Positions 12,380 through 21,900 of a DNA stretch of 64,000 nucleotides are shown piece by piece. The stretch comes from Cladopsammia gracilis (Eukaryota > Cnidaria > Anthozoa > Scleractinia > Dendrophylliidae), in contig JAJGOT010000340.1 in assembly GCA_022457155.1 (NCBI GenBank), positions 429,501-493,500 on the forward strand. Reading direction: 5' to 3'. The number at the start of each line of letters is the position of its first letter. Positions within the stretch are counted from its first letter, which is position 1. A model generated the notes under the pieces. It searched no databases. It was not told the DNA's origin and worked only from the letters and a program-made list of their open reading frames with translations. Position numbers and translations under genes: made by a program.

Positions 12380-12740
12380 TGGCTCTCGATGTCGTTCTTT
12401 TCGGTGAAGTCTGTGGATAAAATCCTAAAGAGTGACCATTCAAATGAAAGCTATTGAGCAGTACTTTCCTGTGGTGCTGTTTATTGTGCTGTTCAAGGTG
12501 GTTCTAATTTTTGAATCTGTGGATAAAATCCTACTGTGTGACCATTCAAATCTCTTTGAAAGCTATTGAGTAGTACTTTTTTGGGGTGTTGTTTATTATA
12601 ATGTGCAAGGTAGTTCTAAATCAGTCAGTGGACAAAATCCTGACGTGTAACCATTCAAATGAAAGCTCTGATACTGTGTCTTTCATTATTTTAAAATGAA
12701 ATTTGGGAGTTTTGTTGAATTTTGATCATATATTAACCAT
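12380..12740 (+). repeat. 88-bp-unit element, diverged copy
   Basis: Three degraded units carry GTGACCATTCAAATGAAAGC and TGTGGATAAAATCCTA. They correspond to the well-preserved unit at 48955-49500, in the same orientation. The end AAATGAAATTTGGGAGTTTT also matches the element's terminal segment. Non-coding. Confidence 0.75.
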
Positions 12741-13600
12741 TCTTAGAAATAAAAGAGTTTGGGTCTAACCGTGTGGGTTTAATAGCACCCCCGGAAATCC
12801 TACAAGATCTTACTTATGTATTTATTTTAATTTTTCAATCCCCAAATAATGGTTAACTGGTTGCAAACAAAAATGTTTAGTAAACTTATTCCTCTCTGTC
12901 GATCCTCGATCATCATAAGGATCAATGTTTTTTCTGATCCATATTTAATTTGGAATCCATCCAGTAACTGCTGTTTCACTTTTACTCTATTTATTATAGG
13001 AAATGAAATTCACAATTTCTCAAATCGCGTTAATTTAATCAATTTTGTTCTGGTAGAGCCCTACAAAATTATTAGAACATCATCGGCTAGACAAGTTCAT
13101 CATCTCGACTGAATTCGATCTGAATCACCTGCCTTATCGTAGGGAGCGGCGAATTCTAAAACTACCATGTTAACTGCGACATCTCCGCCGTTCAGAATCA
13201 TTTTGCATCTTGTGCACTAACATCCTTTCGTATTGAGTAACTTGTTATGTATTTGTTTTGTTGTATTCAATTAAATTTTTAATTGGTTCCGGCTTTCATC
13301 ACAAAAGATAGTTTCTTTAGCCCACTCGAGTTAATTTCCTCTTCAGGATATCTGTTTCTCTTTAGCATTAATTCAGCTTCAGCTTGAAAGCTTTCGCTTG
13401 TCATTTGGCACTAATTTTAATAAATTTTTTGTCTTTGCTTTGACGGCACTCAGGTGAATAAAAACAAATAATCATCACGTACGTTTTGTGTGGGTGAAAC
13501 ATGATGTGCGAAGGTTCCCACGCGATTTTTTCTTCTTCTTTTTTTCTTCTCAGACGTATTCTACTAGAAGTTCTTCTGGGATGGTCGAGTGTATGCGCTA
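12741..13600. other. Intergenic, no gene recognised
   Basis: AT-rich, without recognisable exons. Open frames at 12849-13112 (+) and 13401-13610 (-) have no domain or splice support. Confidence 0.4.
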
Positions 13601-13603
13601 TTA

Positions 13604-13615
13604 GTATCACCCAAC

Positions 13616-13653
<38 letters not shown>

Positions 13654-13798
13654 GCTACTAGGGGTCTAATAGTAATAGTCATCGAGTAGCGAAATTCGCC
13701 GGTTTTATTTTTCGTTTTATTCCCAAATAAATATTTCTTCAACTTGCAATTGCTTTTTTTTATTATTGCCTTTTTCTGTCCGACTAGTTGGGTGATAC
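13604..13798. mobile_element. 195-bp MITE, TA duplication
   Basis: The ends are GTATCACCCAACTAG and its complement CTAGTTGGGTGATAC, flanked by TA (13602-13603 and 13799-13800). The interior is non-coding. Confidence 0.8.
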
Positions 13799-13800
13799 TA

Positions 13801-13834
<34 letters not shown>

Positions 13835-13911
13835 GTCAATAGCCCATTCGGCTTCGCCTCATGGGCTATTGACCCGTAGCCCTTTCGAGCTACGGGTCTA
13901 ATTGTTAAATA
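13801..13911. repeat. Palindromic repeat with GGGTCAATAGCCCAT core
   Basis: AACAATTAGACCC and GGGTCTAATTGTT form the ends. Inside, CGGGTCAATAGCCCAT and ATGGGCTATTGACCCG are inverted around a CGGCTTCGCCTC loop. It abuts the preceding MITE. GC-richer than its surroundings; non-coding. Confidence 0.85.
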
Positions 13912-14320
13912 GCCTGGAACAGCTTCTTTGTGGTAATGCAGGCCTTAAAGCGAATTGGGTAGCAGAACGAGGGAGGGGGATTGGGAAGGGGAAAAATGGG
14001 CGATGTCATTAATGTCTGATTCATTAAATTTGTAAAGGAAACGTCAATATTTAAAAGGTTTGTGTTAAATGTCAATGCGGAGACAAGACGTCCCGAACTT
14101 GAAGCTATTGATAACATTTGCATTTTTTATGATTTATCTGCTTTTCCTTTCCACAAACACCCACTAAATGGAAGTTTCTAGAAAACCTAAAAAATGATGC
14201 AAGTCACTGTGTGACAGCTTTGTTAAACCCATGCTGATTTCCTTCCAAGTCTTACGCGTTAATTCTCAGGGCCCGGTTGCATAAAAGAACCGTAAGATAA
14301 ATTGTGTGGAGGTTCATCAA

Positions 14321-14391
14321 GGCTTGAACGGGATTCGAACCCATGATCTTGTGACACCGATGCAATGCTCTATCCACTGAGCTACCAAGCC
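14321..14391 (-). repeat. tRNA-derived (SINE-like) segment
   Basis: Read on the minus strand, this 71-base segment has a tRNA-like layout: GGCTTGG at the 5' end, an A box TAGCTCAGTGGA, a B box GGTTCGAATCC and CAAGCC at the 3' end that pairs with the start. The anticodon stem pairs poorly, so a working tRNA is unlikely. A second B-box half (GAGTTCGAATCCCGTTCAAGC) lies on the plus strand at 14412-14434, head-to-head with the first. Best read as SINE-type sequence. Confidence 0.7.
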
Positions 14392-14792
14392 ACTTGGATA
14401 GATAGTCAATTGCGAGTTCGAATCCCGTTCAAGCGTGACTTTTTTTTCAGGTTGCTTTTTTCAACTGCTTACGTTGATACCACACCTTTTTTCAGGTGGC
14501 TTTTCAACTGCTTAAGTTAGCACACTGCGAGGATCGCAAATTTCACCCATATTTCATCCGCAACCAGTCACATACATATATATATGCAGAGACGGATCCA
14601 GGGGAGGGGTTGAGGGGGTTGCAACTCCCCCTTTGAGCAGCATCTTTTTTTATTTGTTTGACTCTTCATAAAAATAATCGAATAAAATTGTTTTATACGT
14701 AATTGTTTCACTTCCACCAATTAACTGATTGTCAAGTTAGGAAAAGATAATGTACAGTTCGCGACAGTAGGACGTTAACATTTGAAAAGATC

Positions 14793-15346
14793 ATGTCAGG
14801 ATCCAGTCGATCATTTCAAAAAAATCTGTGGCTATTCCCCTTCTTGATTACCTTATTATTCGAATACAAGACAGATTTTCTGACGAGGATCGTCACGCCC
14901 CCCACCTGCTTTCTAGTACCATCAATCATAGTCAATAACACCCTGGAGCCATCTGATGAAACAGAAGGCATGTTGTACTGGGAGAAAGACCTTCCATTCC
15001 CCAAATCCCTTGGGAATGAGCTGCGAAGATGGCAAACTATGTGGCAGTCAGCAGAGAAGGAACTTCCAAACAATCTTCTACTCGCACTTGGTGCGGGTGA
15101 CGAGGATGCTTTCCCAAACATCCATCGTCATCTCCTCATTGCATGCACCCTACCAATCAGTAGTGCTGAAGCTGAAGGGTTCTTCTCGCTCATGAATCAG
15201 CTCAAGACCTGCTCCAGATCAACGATGTCTGAAGCCCCAAGAGCGCTTCTCAGATCTCGCTGTTATTGCTATGCATTACTCTGAGAAATTCGAGTAGACG
15301 AGATATGTGAGGGCTTTGTAAAAACTCATCCAAGAAGACTCTTTTA
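14793..15346 (+). pseudogene. hAT transposase C-terminal fragment, frameshifted
   Basis: From about 14940 the frame reads like the end of a THAP/ZNF-type hAT transposase: ELRRWQTMWQSAEKELP, then LPISSAEAEGFFSLMNQLK, the hATC dimerisation region with its (T/S)-A-E motif. After MSEA the original frame continues one register away (ERFSDLAVIAMHYSEKFE) and shifts again before EICEGFVKTHPRRLF and a stop at 15346. At least two frameshifts and the missing N-terminal half mean no active enzyme. Confidence 0.8.
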
Positions 15347-15416
15347 GCCTTCATTGTTTGATTTACGATGTATGCAGAAAAACGACAAATTACTATCGTT
15401 GTTTCTACTGTCCCTT

Positions 15417-15714
15417 TTAATCACGCATTATTATTATTTTTGGTTTTCTGGTTGAGAAATAAGGTAAACTCCAGATTTTATAACATGCCTTCGCAAACGC
15501 TTTTCGAGTCTCAGGAATTGCTGGAAATGGCGTTTTAGAGGGTAAAATTGGAAATATTTTCCGGGGAGGGGGGGGGGGGGGTGGCATGGCCCCGGACCCC
15601 CTAGAAGCTCGGGCCTGCGGCCCTCGCCATCCACGCCGATGGCCTCGAAAGTCATTAGGGTGTACACCCCCCCCCCCCCCCCCCCCCTTTAAGGAGTCCC
15701 TGGATCCGCCCCTC
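15417..15714. repeat. G/C homopolymer-rich 3' part of the hAT element
   Basis: Contains a G run at 15574-15582 and a C run of about 20 at 15667-15687. Minus-strand open frames rich in Gly or Pro across it are artefacts of these runs. Confidence 0.6.
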
Positions 15715-15921
15715 ATATGATTTTTATATTCTCAGTTGAATATGGTCAATTAACCATTACTAATAAACACCGAGAGAGCAGCACAGGGAAATCGGGCAAA
15801 AATGGATCCTGTGCATGAAACCTGTCACTGTGGTTTTATGCAACTGAAGGCACGACACCTAAGGAAATCTACTTGAAGTAAATGAGGAACACCAAAGCTT
15901 GAGCCCGCAATAACCACTGCT

Positions 15922-15940
15922 GACTAAAACAAGATGGCGT
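15922..15940 (+). promoter_or_regulatory. TISU-like translation start of YEATS4
   Basis: The start context CAAGATGGCGTC matches the TISU consensus (SAASATGGCGGC) at all but one position. TISU elements serve genes with very short 5' leaders, and the ATGGCG core also resembles a YY1 site. This supports the chosen start and suggests transcription begins close upstream. The functional reading is inferred. Confidence 0.5.
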
Positions 15941-18900
15941 CTTCCGGCGACAACGCAAGAGTCAAGGTTTGTCGTGTAATTGGGAAACAAAACCTCGTTA
16001 TTCTTTTCTTTCATTGTGAACAATATTCTCTCTGTTGTTTTCTAAAGGGGGTTACAATCATAAAGCCGGTAATATTTGGAAATGTGTCGCATTATTTTGG
16101 AAAGAAACGAGAAACAGACGGCCACACTCATGGCTGGACAGTCTTTCTTCGTCCGTTCAAGAACGAGGTGAGGTAATTATATGTCACGCTGTTGCTTATT
16201 ATCTTTAGATACGGATACAGGCTCATAAAATTTCACTTATTTTTTGGTATGTTAAGTCTGGGAACGCCTGGAAAAGGTGTGGGAAATTATTAAGCTTATA
16301 AAGCTTTACTTACCACTCTTAAACCAATTTTGTTAAAACAAATCGACAGGTAAGAACTTTTTTGTTGTTAAATTAAATTTCTTATTTTAAGAATTTAACT
16401 CTTATTTTAAGAAAATTTTCTTCCTTAAATTCAATTTCTTAAGACTTAAAGTAAGAATTAAATTCTTAAAATAAGAAATTTAATTTAACAACAAAAAAGT
16501 TCTTACCTGTCGATTTGTTTTAACAAATTTGCTTCTTAAAATAACAATTCGAGTTTAAGAGTGTACATGAAAGGTATGCCAAACAAAAAAAAATTAACAA
16601 AGTGAAGGTAGTAGCATTGATTTAAACAAGTTCATTTTGGGTACAGGCAACTCAAATTTGTCCAAAATTTACTCATGAATGATTCTCAAACAAACTGATG
16701 TCTGAGGTGACAATTTTCACATTTCAGGTGACAAATCTCATTTAAATCATGGGATCAAAAAGAAGTGACCTTCATTTTGTAGCTTTATACATTAGAGTGA
16801 CTTTCTCTATAGGCATCAAACAAAAGCAGAATTTTGCAGCAATTCTTAAAAAAATCAATGACGGTCATTTCTCGCTCATAAATAGGCATAAAAGTGAGTT
16901 CCTTCTGTGTGTACCGGAACACAGATGACGTAAAACAAAAGGAACAAAGAACGACAATAATACAAATGCAAAACAAGATAAAAAATACAATGCCTCACAA
17001 ACAATAGAAGACAATGAGTACCGGTACACGCAGAAAGAACCTAAAAGTGAGAGTACATTTATGAGACCTTGAACTCTTGTTGAATCTAAGGCATACATTA
17101 AATGAGAGCATCTCATCAGCTTGTCCATTGAGCTCACTCTGATTTCATCCTTGGTTACACTGCCTGTGACTATAGCTTGTTTACTTACAAAGTGTTATTC
17201 TTTGCAGGACATGTCCAGTTATGTGAAAAAAGTTCACTTTAAACTTCATGAAAGTTATGCCAATCCTCTCAGAGGTAAGAAAGTGGGAGACTGGAAAAAA
17301 AATTATGGTGTGAGATTAAAAATAATTAAACTTGCTTGTCAGTACAGACTATGAAAAGACATGAATAAAGTTATGAATTTTATAATCACGGTTTCTAGGC
17401 ATGAAAAATAAAGAAAGTTTGGTTTTGATCATGGAAATCATCACAAATTACTTTCTTTTTTTACAACATACATTAGCTTAGACAGTTTCTTTCTTTTAAA
17501 AATGTTTGGTGTGTAGCCAGGCATGTTAGTAATGTTTTGTTTAGTTTAGTTTTGCTTTTTTGTGAATAACAAAGTATGATGAGGAAAATACACAAGCTAA
17601 AAAATAGCTGAACCTGAGAGAAAGCCAAAGGATAGTTTTGATATAATTTTCCCAATTTGTGTTTTCTTTTTAAGTTTTCTACCAGATTTTTATTGTTTCT
17701 GACTTGTAGGAATACAGTGTAGCTGTTAGGTATAAGGATTACCTAGTACAATAATAACTTTAGAGGTTTTACTCATCAATTTGTTCAATTTGTCTGATTA
17801 ATGAATAATAATCTGGTGCGTAGTTATATTTAATTATGTGATTGGATGTGATTTGAGGCCAATTATGCAAAATTGCATCATCGCATAATAAAAAATCAGT
17901 AGCCTGTCCCATAGGCCCATCTACTCAGTAACAAAGGAAATATTCTGTTTTTCAGCCAGCACATTTCTCTTCAAGCATCTTGGTAATGCCCTACCATTCA
18001 TTTAGGCAACCACTTTTCGTAACACTTTTGATGGTCACTTGCAAGAGCTGTCAGGTGATATCTCAATTTTTACTTCTTTTCAGTTGTAACAAAACCACCA
18101 TATGAGGTAAATGAATCAGGATGGGGAGAATTTGAAATACAGATCAAGATCTTCTTTATGGATGCTGCAGAAAGACCGGTTAGATTAATTAAATATCCCT
18201 TGCTCTGTAAACTGAAAATAACCTTTTTTTCCACACATCCACTTTCTTTTATAGAAGCTATGGCACAATATAATATCACAATATCACTTGGCATTATACA
18301 TGTACATGTATACCCTGACATACATTGTGGTGCAATTTTGTCCTTGGTGCAAATTTTATTTTCCTTTGTTTTGGGGTATGGTAATGTATGATAATGAGTT
18401 TTAAACAAAGGAAAATAAAATTTGCACCAAGGATAAAATTACACCATTCTGTAAATTGTACATGTATCACAGGAAAGTTAGAAATAACGGTCCAGTTTTG
18501 TTAACATATTTTACTTTACCTATAATTGTTTGGCAAGAATGGAAATGGATTGCAACATGAGAAATTGAGGCTAAACATGTCTACGCTGTGTCTTTAGAAA
18601 ATTAGCTACCATAATAGTGCGATTTTCAAATGAGCGTCAAAAGTAATTTTGCAATTGCTTTGGTTTTGCATTGCTACGGCATGTGATTGGCTAAAAAAAT
18701 CTTGCACCACTTTGTCAACCCATCAAAAGTAAAACCAAAAACCAATTGTGATATACTTGCATGCATCTTCCCACACTTGGCGCGGCTACATGTATTTGCT
18801 ACGAGTTCTGATTGGTTCGTCGGATTGTCTCTGTCTGTTGTGATTGGCCAGAGCAATAGGCCACTTTGAAAAATACCATTGATAATACTCTTTAAAGTGC

Positions 18901-21900
18901 AGGTTTGGGTGGTGCTTGATGTTAGCCTGATTTTTCCAGTTTCTTTTGTTTTCAGCACGAACTGCACAGGACTGCACATGCTATGCTTCAACTTCTTGGC
19001 AATTTGCATATGGTGTACATTTATATGCAAACACACAATGCTACCTTCTAACGTTCCTCTGAATTCCACTGTGCAATTCCAACAAAGGAGACTTGCATAA
19101 TTACACCCCGGTGAGGCTGAGCCTGCACATAAAAGATTATTATGGTATTTTTCGAAGTGGCCTATTACTTTGGTTTTGGTTTTACGACACTCAATTGAAA
19201 ACTGCTCTCGACAGATAGTATTAAGAACTAATAAAAAATATTTAATAATGAAGCCAACTTAGTTCTTAACTATAGTAAACACTAACTACAGTACATAAAG
19301 CACGGTAAAAAAAATAACTTTTTTCTGATTTTATTTGCAATTTCATTAATAACTTAAAATTGTGCTCATCACTGGGACTGTCATTTCCTTGTTATTTCCT
19401 TGTGCAGTTCCAGAAAATATCCATATTCCCCCCATGGAAGGTTTTTTGTTTAGCACCCCCCCCCCCCCCCCCCCCCCAGGAAATTCCAATTTAGCTTCAT
19501 ACTTTGCTTCTAAAATGTTGGCTTTTAAGACCCTCCTCCCCCTAGGAATTTCCAATGACCTTCCATGGGGTGGGTATGGATTTTTTTCTGGAATTACACA
19601 ATAATGACTGTTGTTTTATTGCAGGTCACACTGTATCATCTTCTAAAGCTCTTCCAAACAGAGTCAGCTCTTGCTTCTGGAAAGAAACAGCTGGTGTCCG
19701 AGTTTTATGATGAAGTTGTAAGTTGAAAAAGTTATTAATGTCACTGTTCCATTAAATTGATCCTCAAATAGCGTCTCCGTAATTGGTTAATACTTTAATA
19801 TATAACTTATGTAGAATAAAGACACAATTGGCGTTAAATAGGGGGACACCGCTCGTTGATTGGCGTGACAGGCGACTTCCATTGCGTGACCTTTTAAAGC
19901 CTCACTTCTTCTTGCACTACGAGCTGCAACCTAGGCCAACAACGCACTGCAGCGGCAGCACACCTAAGGCTAGCAACGCACCACTCTGAGAAGAGTATTG
20001 GCAGGTCTAAAAACTAGAGCGCTACGAGCTGAAACCTAAGGCCAGCAACGCGCAAACATAAACAATTAAAGGCTGTCACACACTGCCTTTAATAATTGAA
20101 GGGGTGAGTGGAATAAAGCCCTAAGTGACTTCTGATCAACTGCTAGATTCTCCTTACAGTCCGTCTTGTATATGCTCATGTAACAAAGGGAGAATTTGGC
20201 TATAGATCAGGAGTCACTTAGGGCCTTATCGCAAACTGAAATAATGCCCTAAGTGATCCCTGATCTGAAACCAAATTCTCCCTTTGTTACATGAGCATAT
20301 ACAAGACAAACTGGAAGGAGAATCTAGCAGTTGATCAGAATTCACTTACGGCTTTATTCCACTCACTTGTCTTGTCTGATCTTCTTTGGCAAATTTTTCT
20401 TCAATTTCACATCTTAAAAGAACAAAATACATGTATCTTGCAGCGGTTGCCATTAACACGCGACCCATCCCTCTTCATCCCCAAAGGTCAAACTTGAGTT
20501 TATGGGCATCAATCAAAGAAAAGCCGTTAACTTTGTTTCTTTAAAATTTTGACTGGATTCCGAACAATTTTACCAAAAAGAAATAGTAAACTACAGTCAA
20601 TTACAGTTTTAAAGAGAAGATTTCATTCAACATGATATAAAAACTAGAGCTTTGTGCAGCTGCGGCTTCGTGAGTTGTAATCCGCCTACTATTCATCATG
20701 CATCACCGAGTTGTAAATTATCACGTGTGGTGAAATTAAGTTTTATTCTAAAAATACAGTTTCTACAAACAGCATGTTTTCTTTTTGTTTAAACTGGCTT
20801 GAAAATTGAGTTTGATTAAGTTTTACCTTCTCTCAGCGGGTAAAATTGTCGATTTTTAGCTTTGTTTGCTTGAAATCCTGTCAGAGTCTAAAATAATTTT
20901 AACGGCTTTTCTTTGATTGATGTCCACCAAAACTCAACTTTATCCGACTGTTTTGAAGGCGGTGGGTCGCGTGTTATTGGTAACTGCAGTAAGGTTGAGA
21001 GGTTTTAATGTTCAAAGTGTTGGCTTTCACAGAATATGCATGTAGTCTGAAGAAAGTGTGGAATGGTTTTTGGGTAATTCAGGTCTTCTGCCATTAATCT
21101 TTAGTGAATTCATATGCAATATTTGATAAATGGATTGCATCATTGTTACAGCTGTCATTCTGGTGTTGGCTGTTATATTGTTAACAACTTCCTGTCACAC
21201 CATCGCCCACATGTGCTGTCTATGCACACATGCGCAGTAGACACAAACCTTTCAATTCATTCATAATAAAAAAATAATTTACAGTACGGACCGAGAAAAC
21301 GAGGTTAGTAAGATATTTATTATATCTCTAAATCGGAAAAGGAAAACCTTTCAAGTCAAAAGATAGACGGCTTCATTTGACTGACGTACGTCACAAGAAA
21401 GCAAAGAGCAAATTTTATTGGCTTTCAAAAATAGTGTGATCGATCCTCGATTCGGCGTGAACTTGCGTGGCTCTTGAATGAAAACTCTATAAACGAATTA
21501 ATTTAATCTTCCATGTGTTCGGTAGGACGACAGAAACCTGGCATAAGGTAGTTTTCTTTGAAAAGGATTCTTAGTTACTGGCGAAGACAAGCGAGGAAAA
21601 GAAGAATGAAAACGCCGCGATAAAATCGCCAAAACAAACGTGTTTGTCAAACGGGAAAATGTGGCAGCACTTCGGTCTACAGCGGTGAACGAAGGAACTC
21701 TCAAACTTCTAAAAGGACACTGAAAATATCTCGTCATCAAATACTGCAAGTTGTTTTTGGCTTTTTGTGTGCTTTAGTGGCTTCATGCCGAACTTTGTGC
21801 GTGGATGAGTTTGAATTTCAATCGCACCTGACAAATTTTCAGCGTGAGCTGCAGCAAGAGCGTATTTTGCGAATACGCAAAATTGTTTTCATGGACTCCA

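Larger units (their letters stand above)
14587..15714 (+). mobile_element. hAT-like element with 5-bp target duplication
   Basis: The left end CAGAGACGGATCCAGG and the right end CCTGGATCCGCCCCTC are near inverted copies. Both are flanked by ATATG (14582-14586 and 15715-15719). Inside is a broken hAT transposase C-terminus and long poly-G and poly-C tracts. The ends match the 160-bp element at 26872-27031, making this a partly deleted relative. Canonical hAT elements make 8-bp duplications, so the 5-bp one is notable. Confidence 0.8.

Noticed and set aside
14321..14391. Functional tRNA gene on the minus strand
   Set aside because: A and B boxes are good, but the anticodon stem does not pair properly and the flanks are repeat-like.
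15417..15716. Gly/Pro-rich minus-strand proteins
   Set aside because: Produced by G and C homopolymer runs in the hAT element.
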